Source: an uncultured Gemmatimonadales bacterium (GTDB lineage Bacteria; Gemmatimonadota; Gemmatimonadetes; Gemmatimonadales; GWC2-71-9). Taken from it: 64,000 nt of DNA. Shown in pieces: positions 26,373 to 35,914 of this stretch. Positions within the stretch are counted from its first letter, which is position 1, and each line of letters starts with the position of its first letter. Where the stretch lies: NCBI GenBank assembly GCA_947259405.1, contig CAMYLY010000002.1, positions 1-64,000 on the forward strand, written 5' to 3'. A program made the position numbers and the translations under genes. Under the pieces are notes generated by a model. The model did not search any database. It was not told where the DNA came from and saw only the letters and a list, made by a program, of their open reading frames with translations.

Positions 26373-28682
26373 TCAGCGCACGATGTAAGGCTCACCACGC
26401 CGATAGATGGTGAGCCGGCCCTGGATGCGATTCACGAGATCCAAATCGCCCACGCTCGTTGCGACCTCGACGGCCCGCTCGGCAGTCTCGATAGCGCGGT
26501 CGTATTGACCTCCCGCGGCGTATGCCGCCGCCAGAGCATCGAGAACAACCGGGTGCACGTTGTCAGAGAGCGCTGCTGCGCGACGCGCATATTCGAGGGC
26601 CTGCGTCGAGTTCCGTATCGTCTCGTCGGCGTGGGTTGCCAACGTCCACGCGAGCGTCGCCCACCCGATATACCAGTCGGGCTCGAGCCTCACCGATGTT
26701 CGCATGGCCTCAACCCCCTCCACCGCATCACCCAACTCCACGAGCAACCGGCCGAGATTGAAATGCGCCAGCGAATGCCTCGGTCGAATTTCGACTGCGC
26801 GTCGAAAGTGGACGACTGCCGAGTCGAGCTGTCCCGCTCCACTGTAGAAATTGCCAAGGTTGTTGTGGGCATCTGCGTGGTTCGGATCGAGCTGCAGCGT
26901 GCGCACATAGTACGGGAAGGCGTCCTGGGGCCGGCGTAACTCCATCAGCCCATTCCCGAGGTTGTTGTGGGCGTCCGCGTGCGTCGGTTCCAGTTCGATC
27001 ACCCGGAGGTAGTTGAGGATCGCCTCGTTCACGTCACCCTCGGCATGGAGGACTGACGCCAGGTTATAGATCGCCGGCACGTTGTCGGGTTCTGCCTTAG
27101 TCACGAGGGCATAGAGATGCTTGGCGCTTGCAAGATCGCCCTCGGCTTCGACGGCCGTTGCCAGATTATACCGCGCGAGCTGATAGCCCGGATCCACATC
27201 CAGGGCCTGCCGATACCACGCCTTGGCTTCGTCGAGCGCACCGCGGGATTGTAGCAGCTGACCGAGTTCGGCCATGTACGACGTGTTCTCCGGGAACACC
27301 TCCAGCAAGAAACGCATCCCCCGCTCGAGGTCGCGTTGGTATTTTCGGCCAAAATCTTGCGCAAGCACATTGAGGTCCGATGAATCGCGAAGGACGAGAT
27401 GGATGAAGAGGTTCGCCATCTCGTCGCCGGAGGCCGGCCCATAGCTGACGTTACGCGGCGGTGTGTTGGGATTCAGCGGATTACCTGGGGAGTTGTCAAA
27501 GGTGATGCGCATGGTGAGCGCAGTCCCGCGTGGGAGCGACACAGGTCTCCCGTATCGGTAGGAATCCTGGTGATTGAAATTCCAGCGGGGGATATCGATC
27601 AACGACACGACCTCCCCATCCGGTAATTCCGCGTTGCCCTCAATGACGTCACCGAGGTAATGCGCGTGCGGGTAGATCCCGAATACTTCCGCATCCACGG
27701 GGAGTACATATCGGTCGGTAACCTCGATCCCGCGTTGGCCAGCGGGTAGGTCGATTTCGCGGGAGCCGAGCGTGAGCCAATACGAGAGTCGGGTTGGCGG
27801 ATCATCCGTGAAGTAGAGCCCGACGGACGCCTGCACGGTTTGTCGGGATCCCCGAGGCTGCAGGTGAAGCTGGAGAACGATGTCCGTGCCGGGCTCGAGT
27901 TGCCATGCCAGACCCTCCGTGCCCCCGTGCGGGACCTTCCCGGGTGTCCAGCCCAGGAACGCGCCTTCTGGGGGGCGCGCCGCCGTCGCCGAGAACATCC
28001 CGTCGAACCCGGGTTCGGGATCTTGATTGTCCATACGGCGTGACGAACGCGTGGGGTCAATGTTGATCACGGCATGGTGAACCACGTGGCCTTCGCCCGG
28101 ATCGAGATCGACCGCGCGCACGTATCGTGATCGCTTCAGTGACGCGGGAATCACGAAGTTGCGGAACCGATCCGACCCTCCCGCGGGAAGTACGTAGGGA
28201 TCCGGCATCGGGAGCACCATGTCAGGTGGTCCCAGCTGCCAACCATCCGGGAACGTCGGCGCCTCGGGGAGGGTGGTGGAGTCACCAAATTGGGCCCCTG
28301 TCTCCACCCATTTACGGAGGAGCGCAATCTGCCGCACGGGGAGGCGTCGGTCGCCCTCGAAGGCAACGTCCCGCGAATCCGGCAGCCATGGCGGCATGCG
28401 ACGTTCGGAGGTCGCGGATACGATCGCCGGCCCCTGGGTCCGCGCGTCTTCGTAGCGCAACAGGGCAAACGGCGCATGCCCGCCTGGCCGATGGCATCCG
28501 GCGCAGCTCTCGAATAGGATCGGGGCGACGTGCGAGGCGTACGTGACAGTGTCCGGTAGCTCCACCGACACGGTGTCCGATCCAGATCGCTCGCACCCCA
28601 TGAAGGCGCATGCCGTCATCAGAACGAAAGCCGGCGGGCTCCACCGCCCGCATGCTGCATTCACCATGCTACCTTGGATCAT
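26373..28682 (-). CDS. Lipoprotein fusing cytochrome c, copper type II monooxygenase-like and TPR domains
   Basis: A 769-residue lipoprotein. The ATG at 28682 follows GAGGAACTA and gives lipobox FMGC (Cys30). Domains in order: a single cytochrome c site CAGCH at 60-64 with RMPPW at 95-99; a PHM/DBM-like copper type II ascorbate-dependent monooxygenase-like region (about 150-435) with HVVHHAVIN at 199-207, LQLHLQP and YPHAHYLGD at 338-345; then six or more TPR units from about 465 to 760. Members of this architecture are common in environmental bacteria but uncharacterised. Oxidation of an organic substrate with electron supply through the haem is a reasonable inference. Confidence 0.85.
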   Translation of the reverse strand: MIQGSMVNAACGRWSPPAFVLMTACAFMGCERSGSDTVSVELPDTVTYASHVAPILFESCAGCHRPGGHAPFALLRYEDARTQGPAIVSATSERRMPPWLPDSRDVAFEGDRRLPVRQIALLRKWVETGAQFGDSTTLPEAPTFPDGWQLGPPDMVLPMPDPYVLPAGGSDRFRNFVIPASLKRSRYVRAVDLDPGEGHVVHHAVINIDPTRSSRRMDNQDPEPGFDGMFSATAARPPEGAFLGWTPGKVPHGGTEGLAWQLEPGTDIVLQLHLQPRGSRQTVQASVGLYFTDDPPTRLSYWLTLGSREIDLPAGQRGIEVTDRYVLPVDAEVFGIYPHAHYLGDVIEGNAELPDGEVVSLIDIPRWNFNHQDSYRYGRPVSLPRGTALTMRITFDNSPGNPLNPNTPPRNVSYGPASGDEMANLFIHLVLRDSSDLNVLAQDFGRKYQRDLERGMRFLLEVFPENTSYMAELGQLLQSRGALDEAKAWYRQALDVDPGYQLARYNLATAVEAEGDLASAKHLYALVTKAEPDNVPAIYNLASVLHAEGDVNEAILNYLRVIELEPTHADAHNNLGNGLMELRRPQDAFPYYVRTLQLDPNHADAHNNLGNFYSGAGQLDSAVVHFRRAVEIRPRHSLAHFNLGRLLVELGDAVEGVEAMRTSVRLEPDWYIGWATLAWTLATHADETIRNSTQALEYARRAAALSDNVHPVVLDALAAAYAAGGQYDRAIETAERAVEVATSVGDLDLVNRIQGRLTIYRRGEPYIVR

Positions 28683-28715
28683 TAGTTCCTCACCCCGTGC
28701 TCCGCTGGAACGTAC

Positions 28716-28721
28716 ACTATA
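28716..28721 (-). promoter_or_regulatory. Possible -10 element of the cytochrome/TPR gene
   Basis: TATAGT on the minus strand (5 of 6 to TATAAT) in otherwise GC-rich DNA, about 34 bases before the ATG at 28682. The -35 is weak (TTCAAT at 19-base spacing). Confidence 0.3.
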
Positions 28722-28819
28722 TGCGGTCGCGGTCGGTCGGTTCCATTGAACTTGTCCGGACGCCTCGGGTACGCACCTCGGGCGGCCCCCAAACCACCTT
28801 TCTTGTCGCGAGGATCCAC

Positions 28820-30628
28820 ATGAAGGCATCGCAGATCTCCGTCATCGGTACCATCGCGCTGGCCATGCCCACGGTTGGATTCGCCCAAAACGGTGCGCCA
28901 GTCCGATCGGCTCCGATCACTGACATCGCGTATGCAGTCCGATTCGACCGGGCTTCTGGCGAATCCAACACCTTGCACGTCGACATGCACTTTGACGCGA
29001 CAGTGTCCGAACCAGTGCTGCTCTCGCTGCCGGCGTGGACCCCCGGAGCATACGAGATCTCGAACTTTGCGAGGAACGTGTTGAACTTCCAGGCAACGAG
29101 CGGCACGCGGAACTTGCAGTGGGACAAGATCGACTTCGACACGTGGCGGGTCATCCCAACGGACGCTCAGCCGGTTACGATCAGCTTCGATTACCGTGCC
29201 GACAGTCTCGATAACGCCATGGCATGGTCGACCTCCGATTTCGTGATGTTCAACGGGACCAATGTCTTCCTCTACCCGGAGGGCACAGACTTCGGCTTCC
29301 CCGCGACGGTCACGGTCACGACCGAATCTGACTGGCACGTGGCGTCCGGATTCACCGTCACCCAACCAGGTACGTTCGCGGCAAGTGACTATCACGAACT
29401 GGTGGACAAGCCAGTATTCATCGGCCACATGGATATCGACTCCGCGAGCGTCAACGGGAAATGGTATCGACTCGCCACGTATCCCTCGGGGGCCATGACA
29501 GGAGAGGGACGAGAGACGCTCTGGGAACAGATCCGTGACATGATGCCACCGATGGCGGCGGTGTTCGGCGAGGTACCTTGGGAAACCTATACGACGCTTC
29601 TGATCTTCACGGAAGAGTCGCCTGGCGGTTCGGCACTGGAGCACAGCAATTCCCACGTCGGCATCTATAATCCCGCCTTCATCGGGAACCCGCTCCTCGC
29701 ATCGATCACAGCCCACGAGATCTTTCATGCGTGGAACGTCAAGCGCCTCCGCCCGGCCGAGATGGTGCCCTATGAGTACAGCCGGCCCCAAGCCACGCCA
29801 CTGCTTTGGCTCAGTGAGGGCATCACGGATTACTACGCCGACCTTGCCCTGGTTCGGGGCAACATCGTTCCACCCCAAGTCTTTTACCAACTCACGGCGG
29901 GCAAGATCGACGAAGTCGCCACCATTGCCCCCGTAGCACTGGAAGATGCGTCCCTGAGCACCTGGATAGATCCCATCGACGGCACGCGGTACGTCTACTA
30001 TCCCAAGGGGTCGCTGGTGGGACTGCTCATCGACATTCTCATTCGCGACGTCTCGAACAACCGAGCATCGCTCGACGACGTACTCGGGGCACTCTACGAC
30101 GACACGTATCACAGCGGGGCTGGATTTACCACCGAGGATTTCTGGGATCAGGTTGCAGCAGTGGCGGGGCCCCAAGCGCTCCAGCAGTTCCACTCCCGGT
30201 ACATCGACGGGCGTGACGTTCTACCGTATCAACGCACACTGGCGCTCGCTGGTCTCCTCTATGCCGCCGATACGGCCATGGTGCCATTGTTCGGGATCAG
30301 CTCGTCACAGGACTCTCTCGGCATGCGGGTGATCGAGGTGACTCCAGGATCGGCCGCTGAGGAAGCGGGGGTCGAGGAAGACGACTACCTGCTCCGCATC
30401 GGCGGCATTGCCATCGACTCGCCAACGTTCGTTCAGGAGTTCCGGGCGCGGTTCGGCCGAGCACCGGATGGGGCGGATCTCGAGCTCACAGTCCGGCGGA
30501 ACGGAAGCGTGTTCAACCTACCCGGCAAGTTGCGGTACGGCGAGGTCGTGAACCATCGTGTCGTGGAGGACGCAAACGCGAGCCCGAAGGCAACGCGGAT
30601 TCGCGAAGGAATTCTGTCCGGTCGGTAA
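28820..30628 (+). CDS. M61-family metallopeptidase with PDZ domain
   Basis: A 602-residue secreted aminopeptidase of the glycyl aminopeptidase family. The ATG at 28820 gives a signal peptide ending GFAQNG; the longer frame upstream is not protein-like. An N-terminal beta domain is followed by the zinc site HEIFH at 299-303 with NVKRLRP, and the third ligand Glu in SEGITDYYADL. A PDZ domain occupies about 480-565 (VTPGSAAEEAGVEEDDYLLRIGG). It cleaves N-terminal residues of peptides in the periplasm. It is divergent from the cytochrome/TPR gene and ends 9 bases from the convergent radical SAM gene. Confidence 0.93.
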   Translation: MKASQISVIGTIALAMPTVGFAQNGAPVRSAPITDIAYAVRFDRASGESNTLHVDMHFDATVSEPVLLSLPAWTPGAYEISNFARNVLNFQATSGTRNLQWDKIDFDTWRVIPTDAQPVTISFDYRADSLDNAMAWSTSDFVMFNGTNVFLYPEGTDFGFPATVTVTTESDWHVASGFTVTQPGTFAASDYHELVDKPVFIGHMDIDSASVNGKWYRLATYPSGAMTGEGRETLWEQIRDMMPPMAAVFGEVPWETYTTLLIFTEESPGGSALEHSNSHVGIYNPAFIGNPLLASITAHEIFHAWNVKRLRPAEMVPYEYSRPQATPLLWLSEGITDYYADLALVRGNIVPPQVFYQLTAGKIDEVATIAPVALEDASLSTWIDPIDGTRYVYYPKGSLVGLLIDILIRDVSNNRASLDDVLGALYDDTYHSGAGFTTEDFWDQVAAVAGPQALQQFHSRYIDGRDVLPYQRTLALAGLLYAADTAMVPLFGISSSQDSLGMRVIEVTPGSAAEEAGVEEDDYLLRIGGIAIDSPTFVQEFRARFGRAPDGADLELTVRRNGSVFNLPGKLRYGEVVNHRVVEDANASPKATRIREGILSGR

Positions 30629-30637
30629 CTGGCTCGC

Positions 30638-32278
30638 CTAACCTGCCGTTGCTCGGGGCTTGAGTGTAAGCGGCGTGACGGGAGCCGCTGACTCCGCCTT
30701 GAGGTAGGCGTTCGGATCGTGGAACAGGGCGCCCTTCGGCAACCAATACCATAAGGGCCCCAGATCTCGCTTGACGCGGTCTTGGAAGAACTGCGGGAGT
30801 TCTGTCGTGTCGCGCTCAAAGTAACGACGCAGCGGCAAATCCTCCTCAAGCCGGCGTCGGATCTCGCGGTAGTATTTCAACCGTCCAAACCCTTCAGACG
30901 AAATGGCTCGCACCACGTTCATCCACCGCGGGATCGCGGATTTCACCGCACGGAACCGGCGCCCGATCGCGCGCCACGAGAACGTGTGTCGCGTCAGATC
31001 GATAACGTGCTCGTAGAAGTCCGGCCACGAATAATTCGCCGGCTTCACGTTCATCGCATGATTGTTGTTCAGGAAATGGAACGGAAACGGCAGCACGCGG
31101 TCTGTCCGCTGATATTCTAGATTGAGCGGCGCCGCACGTCCAAAGGCCGACAGCAGCGAGTAACCCGGAAACGTACCTGGCGTCCTGTCCACGAATTGCT
31201 TGGTCAGTTCGAAGGGCTCCGTCCCAGCGTCCACATCCAGGCCCAGCACGAAGTTCGTTTGGATATAGGGGATATACCTCTGAATCATCGCGACGTGTTC
31301 CGACACCTGCGACACCTTGTCCAAGCCATGGTTCTTGCCGGTCTTGGACTTGTTCCCCATGTCGTACCAGCTCTCTACGCCCGGTAGGATGGCCTTGAAA
31401 CCATTGCGCTGGAGACGTTTGAGATGATCCTCCTTGAGAATCGAGAGGCTGCTCTCCGCAATGAAGTCGACCGTACCCGCTGGCACCGCCTCTTCGATCG
31501 CATTCATGTAGTCGTTAAATCGAATGCCAAAATTTGGATCGTGCCACGCGATACGCGGGTGCTTGTACCGTGAACGCAGGAATCGCAGGTCGCTTTTCAG
31601 AACGTCGAAGTCCAACGGCTGATAAGGCACTTCGGAGTCGATACAAAAACTGCATGTGTATGGGCATCCCAAACTGCCCAACATCGGGACGATCTTGATT
31701 AGGGGAGCCTTCTTGAGGGTCAACTCCGCAAATTTCCACCGCTCCTCAACGCCGGGCAGGTGTTGCGGTTGAGCGGGAGCAGAGAGGTATACCCCAACCG
31801 GCCGTTGTTTCGCCCCGTTGGTGAGAATGTCGCGAATAATCGTGCGATCGGCGAACCCAACTACATAATCAAAGTAGTTGGCGGAGTCCTCAGGATAGCA
31901 GCGCGCGTGAGGTCCACCCAACACCGTAATCGCTCCTCGGGACCGGCAGAGCTCGCTAATGGCATACGACAGCTGGGCCGCCTGTGTGAATGCACCGATG
32001 AATACGAGATCCAGGTCGTCGGGCAGTTCGTCCGCAATGTCCTCACGACCAGTGTAGCACACGAACTCGACGTGGTGCCCGTCCTGCTCGCACCACGTTG
32101 CTACGATCTGTGGCATGATGCTGGCCAAATTGGCGTGCATCACCCACCCGTAGAGGGACTTGTTCGGACCTTTTGTTACTAGATCAACAACTCCAACGCG
32201 GAGTGAACGCAGGTATGGCTCCTCAGTGAACAGGATACTGCAGGTCGACAAAGATGCCTGAAATGCCGGTTTCCGCAA
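30638..32278 (-). CDS. B12-binding-domain radical SAM protein
   Basis: A 546-residue protein as read from the TTG at 32278. The N-terminal half is a cobalamin-binding-like Rossmann domain (LDLVFIGAFTQAAQLSYAI, TVLGGPHARCYPE), followed by a radical SAM cluster motif CPYTCSFC at 205-212 and the TIM-barrel strand residues (GFKAILPGVESW). Members methylate or rearrange unactivated carbons in lipids, pigments or natural products; the substrate is unknown. An alternative CTG at 32212 has a textbook GAGGAG six bases upstream and would begin the protein at LRSLRVGVVDLV, close to where homologues start. It lies 99 bases after the DUF4175 gene. Confidence 0.88.
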   Translation of the reverse strand: MRKPAFQASLSTCSILFTEEPYLRSLRVGVVDLVTKGPNKSLYGWVMHANLASIMPQIVATWCEQDGHHVEFVCYTGREDIADELPDDLDLVFIGAFTQAAQLSYAISELCRSRGAITVLGGPHARCYPEDSANYFDYVVGFADRTIIRDILTNGAKQRPVGVYLSAPAQPQHLPGVEERWKFAELTLKKAPLIKIVPMLGSLGCPYTCSFCIDSEVPYQPLDFDVLKSDLRFLRSRYKHPRIAWHDPNFGIRFNDYMNAIEEAVPAGTVDFIAESSLSILKEDHLKRLQRNGFKAILPGVESWYDMGNKSKTGKNHGLDKVSQVSEHVAMIQRYIPYIQTNFVLGLDVDAGTEPFELTKQFVDRTPGTFPGYSLLSAFGRAAPLNLEYQRTDRVLPFPFHFLNNNHAMNVKPANYSWPDFYEHVIDLTRHTFSWRAIGRRFRAVKSAIPRWMNVVRAISSEGFGRLKYYREIRRRLEEDLPLRRYFERDTTELPQFFQDRVKRDLGPLWYWLPKGALFHDPNAYLKAESAAPVTPLTLKPRATAG

Positions 32279-32377
32279 GTGGAGTGGCCTTTAGAACCGA
32301 GCGCCTCGGGCATCAGAGCAACAAGACCCGTGACCTCTCAGGGTGTAGGGCCCTGCTACCGGCGACACGATCTCCAA

Positions 32378-35300
32378 CTACGGACGACTGCCACCCCGTT
32401 TGGAAAGATTCCTGTAGTACTCCTCTACGAGCTTGCGGTACTGTTCCGGAACCTCGCCCGAACCGGTAAGGAAGATCTCCTCTTCGAGTCCACCAATCTC
32501 CTTGCGGAGCTTGAACTCGAACTCCTTGAGACCCGGGATGATGGCATCCCGCAGATCTGCCAGCGAGCGCGGTTCTCCTATCTCCCGATGGTTTTCGAGC
32601 GCTCGCATCCGTCCGATGACGTCATCCAAGCCACCCACATCAACGCCTTCTTGAAGGAGCTGTTGGCGGAGCTCCTGCAGCTCGCGGCGCCGGATCTCCA
32701 TTTCCTGGGCGAACTGCCGCGCGTCGTCAGGGGAAATCTCCCCGGTACCCAGGTACGGACCGGCGCCGGCATTGGGGTTGCCGGTGCGCGAACCGTCACC
32801 CTGACCGCCTTGCTGGCCTTGCTGGCCTTGCTGGCCTTGCTGGCCCTGCTGGCCCTGTCCCTGCCGCCCCTGCTGCCCCTGCTCGGCCTGTTGGCCCTGT
32901 TGTTGACCCTGTTCGCCCTCCCGTCCTGTTTCGTTCAGTCCCCGCCGTTGGGCGTCTTCCATCCGGTCGTCCAACGATTCCAGCGCATTCACCATGTCAC
33001 GGGCTTCATCCAGCGCACGCTCCAATCGCTGTTCGCGCGATTCGCCGATCGCGTCCAGGGCCGCCTCTAGTTGGTTCTCGAGATCGTCGAGATCGGTCTG
33101 AATCTGCTCTTCAAAATTGCGCGCGTATTCCGTCGATCGTGCCTGCATGACCCCGCGGGAGTACAAGATCTTGTCTCCCAACCGAGCATCGCGCACGTCG
33201 CGCGCGGCTTCCCGTAGCTGTTGAGCGGCGTCAGGTTGGTCGTCACGCGCTTCGCGCGACAACCGGTCGAGATCGGCCTCGAGAGCACTGACCTCAGCCG
33301 CCATCTCGTTCTTTCGATCAGCCAGTTGCTGCAGGCGTCCGCGATCGCGTGCGGACGGTTCAGCGGGCAATTCTTCGACGTCCTCGGCCATTTCGCGTTG
33401 GTCGTCCGCGAGCCGTTGTGCGCGACGCAGCGCATCGTCAACATCCTGCCGTAAGCCTTGCGACCGGTTTTCTTCCAGAAGACGCCGCGCTTCGCGAAGT
33501 CTATCGAGCGCCGACCCGCCTTGCGCCGATCCATTCCGGTTTGCCGCGGCGCGGCGCATTTCCTCCGCCGCGTCCTGGAGCTCTCGTATCGTCTCCTGCA
33601 GCTCGGGGCGACGTTGGTCGCGAGAGAGTCGCTCAAGCTGTCTTGCGAGTTCCTCCGTCTCTTCGGCCAAGCGTCGCTGGCTCTGTCCCCCTCCGCCAGC
33701 TCCCTGCATGTTCTGCGCACGGGCGCGCATCCGCTCGTTTTCTTGCTGTTGCCTGCGCGCGAGCTCACGCAGTCGCTCGAGCGCTTCGTCGACCTGCTCG
33801 GCCGCCTGCTGGCGCTCACTGCGTTCGACACTCTCGTATTGGTTCCGCAGCTTGTCGAGCTCAAGATCAAAGAGGTCAGCGAGCTCTTCGGCCGACGCTG
33901 CATTCCCGCCGCCACCGCCGCCACCACCACCACCTTGGCTGACCTCGCGTTCACGGTACGCCGCTTCCGCTCGCATGAGATGCTGGAGCGCGCGTTGTTC
34001 GGGCGACAGCGCATTGTCCGGTTGCTGCTGGCCGAGGAGCTCTTCCGCTTCATCCATCGCTTCCAGCGCGTTGGGAAGCTCTTCGGCCACACGGGCAAAC
34101 GAGGAGTCGAGTTCGACCACACGGCGACCCTCCATCCGACGAACGAGCGTGGCCACTTCCTCGCGCAGGCGGCCTTGCGCGAGTGCCAACGTGGTGACGT
34201 GCTCCTTGACTTCCTCATCAGTGTAGTCGCTGGAATCGCGAACGACGTTGAAGGTTCCCGCTACGATCTCGCGTTGGCGACGAGACAATTCGCCTGGGTT
34301 CATCTCTCCACCGCCGGCTCCGCCGCCGCCCCCCTGCTGCGCTTGACGGTACCGCAAATCGAATGGCCGGATGTCGAGGAAGTAGATATCCGTCGTTGTC
34401 GTCTGAACAGATCCGACCCGTCGCGCATCGCTCGCTCGAGCGTAGTACGCGACGACGTCACCTGGCTCGAGCTCGTAGTCCTCGAGGTAAAGCGTGTGAC
34501 CGGCCGTGATGTTGGCTCGCGACCCACCAGGGCCGAACAGAGGTACGATCTGCTCCTCACCACCATTGATGCTATAGACCAACTCGACACGGCCAACGCC
34601 GTAGTCGTCCTCTGCCTCCACCTCCGTGAAGACTTCGTCGATGCTCGTCACCCGCATATCACGACCTGGTGTCGAGAAACGCACGGCAGGAGGCTGATCT
34701 TCCAACGCGTCGATGAAATAGTCGGGCGATCCTACCACCTCGACGCCGTCCATGCTGGTGAGGAGAATCCGATATGCACCGTTTTGCTGCACACGAAGCG
34801 TGCCGGTCAGCCCTTCAGCCTGCTGCACCAACGCAATCGTGTCCTGCTCGTCGACGACGATCGCCGCTGCCGTTACCGGGATCGTGGATGTCACCGTGAA
34901 GGCCACTGACGTGCCCCGCAACGCGGCGATGTCCCCCGCATCTTCGAACATTTGTGGAGAGAGTCCGGTGTACGCCGGAAAACGATACACGTGGTCCATT
35001 CGATCGACATAGGGAAGATCCACCACGGTCACTCGTGCTGTGCTTGAACGCACGCCGCTGGCCTCGACCAGATATTCGGCATTCTCCTGCACGCCAAAGA
35101 ACAAGAAGTCGAAGGTGCCCGCGTCGGGGTCCAGCGTCATCGGCCACCGCTCCCACTCGTCACTCCCCTCCCGACGAATCGACAGGTACGCCGCGTCGGC
35201 GTCGAAGTTCAGTAGCTCCGCCGTAATTTTGAGGTCTGCGCCACGCGGGATGGTCGTGTCGCTCGGATATACCGAGACCGCATACGGCGAGTCGGCGACG

Positions 35301-35896
35301 CCGGTGCCAAATGGTTGCAGGAGAAAGGAGGCACCGTTGCGAACGACGCCGGTGTTCAGAAACAGTAGGACGACACTCGCGACGGTCGCGCCCGCTAGCC
35401 AACCGGATGAGCGCCGGATCCGCGGTCGCTCGATCCGACGACCATCGTCTACCTCAGCGCACGCCCGAACCGCCAGTTCGATCAACCGTTCCACCAACAC
35501 TGGCGACAACTCCGCCCCCGCGTCCGGACCACCAGCGCCAAACTCGATCGCCGTCGTCATCTGCCCCTGCAGGGATGGCTCGTGTTCCTCGAGGTAGAGT
35601 GCCACCCGTTCGTCAGACACCCGCCGCGCTAGTGGTCTGATCAGGAATCTCCAGGCGATATAGATCATCCCGGCGTACGCGAGGATTCGGAACGCAATGA
35701 TGGCACCGGCGGCAAACCGGAACTGCTCCAGCCCGTACGACGCGATCAGGAAGACGGCGACACCAGCACCGATCACGATGGCGAGACCGCGGATCAACAC
35801 CCTGAGCCGCCACCGATAGCGTACGGCGCGGACGATGTCGCGAACAGCGCCGTAATCGCCGGGGCGAGGAGGGGGGGGATGGAACAGACCTAGCAT
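32378..35896 (-). CDS. DUF4175 large membrane-anchored coiled-coil protein
   Basis: A 1172-residue protein with two or three N-terminal membrane helices (about 35-85 and near 155), an extracytoplasmic Ig/beta-rich segment (about 170-510), a long Arg/Glu/Gln-rich coiled coil (about 530-990) and a C-terminal Gln/Gly tract (QQGQQGQQG type, about 1000-1050) before a conserved final helix. This is the DUF4175 layout; function is unknown. Shine-Dalgarno AAGGAG lies 7 bases before the ATG. It is the last gene of the MoxR/VWA operon, 18 bases after the BatA-like gene, and is the operon's likely scaffold, which is inference. Confidence 0.85.
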   Translation of the reverse strand: MLGLFHPPPPRPGDYGAVRDIVRAVRYRWRLRVLIRGLAIVIGAGVAVFLIASYGLEQFRFAAGAIIAFRILAYAGMIYIAWRFLIRPLARRVSDERVALYLEEHEPSLQGQMTTAIEFGAGGPDAGAELSPVLVERLIELAVRACAEVDDGRRIERPRIRRSSGWLAGATVASVVLLFLNTGVVRNGASFLLQPFGTGVADSPYAVSVYPSDTTIPRGADLKITAELLNFDADAAYLSIRREGSDEWERWPMTLDPDAGTFDFLFFGVQENAEYLVEASGVRSSTARVTVVDLPYVDRMDHVYRFPAYTGLSPQMFEDAGDIAALRGTSVAFTVTSTIPVTAAAIVVDEQDTIALVQQAEGLTGTLRVQQNGAYRILLTSMDGVEVVGSPDYFIDALEDQPPAVRFSTPGRDMRVTSIDEVFTEVEAEDDYGVGRVELVYSINGGEEQIVPLFGPGGSRANITAGHTLYLEDYELEPGDVVAYYARASDARRVGSVQTTTTDIYFLDIRPFDLRYRQAQQGGGGGAGGGEMNPGELSRRQREIVAGTFNVVRDSSDYTDEEVKEHVTTLALAQGRLREEVATLVRRMEGRRVVELDSSFARVAEELPNALEAMDEAEELLGQQQPDNALSPEQRALQHLMRAEAAYREREVSQGGGGGGGGGGNAASAEELADLFDLELDKLRNQYESVERSERQQAAEQVDEALERLRELARRQQQENERMRARAQNMQGAGGGGQSQRRLAEETEELARQLERLSRDQRRPELQETIRELQDAAEEMRRAAANRNGSAQGGSALDRLREARRLLEENRSQGLRQDVDDALRRAQRLADDQREMAEDVEELPAEPSARDRGRLQQLADRKNEMAAEVSALEADLDRLSREARDDQPDAAQQLREAARDVRDARLGDKILYSRGVMQARSTEYARNFEEQIQTDLDDLENQLEAALDAIGESREQRLERALDEARDMVNALESLDDRMEDAQRRGLNETGREGEQGQQQGQQAEQGQQGRQGQGQQGQQGQQGQQGQQGGQGDGSRTGNPNAGAGPYLGTGEISPDDARQFAQEMEIRRRELQELRQQLLQEGVDVGGLDDVIGRMRALENHREIGEPRSLADLRDAIIPGLKEFEFKLRKEIGGLEEEIFLTGSGEVPEQYRKLVEEYYRNLSKRGGSRP
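32808..32910 (-). repeat. In-frame 9-base coding repeat (Gln-Gln-Gly) in DUF4175 gene
   Basis: Four perfect copies of CCTTGCTGG fill 32808-32843 (coding strand CCAGCAAGG = Q-Q-G), with degenerate copies to about 32910. It encodes a low-complexity, probably flexible tract whose copy number could vary by slippage without a frameshift. Confidence 0.88.
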
Positions 35897-35914
35897 GCGC
35901 GAGCTCCTTCCGCG

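Noticed and set aside
28682-30193. 503-codon minus-strand open frame covering the M61 gene
   Set aside because: It is the antisense of a gene with a clear zinc site and PDZ domain; its composition is typical of GC-rich shadow frames.
33458-34909. 483-codon plus-strand open frame
   Set aside because: Antisense of the coiled-coil and repeat part of the DUF4175 gene; low complexity and no start signal.
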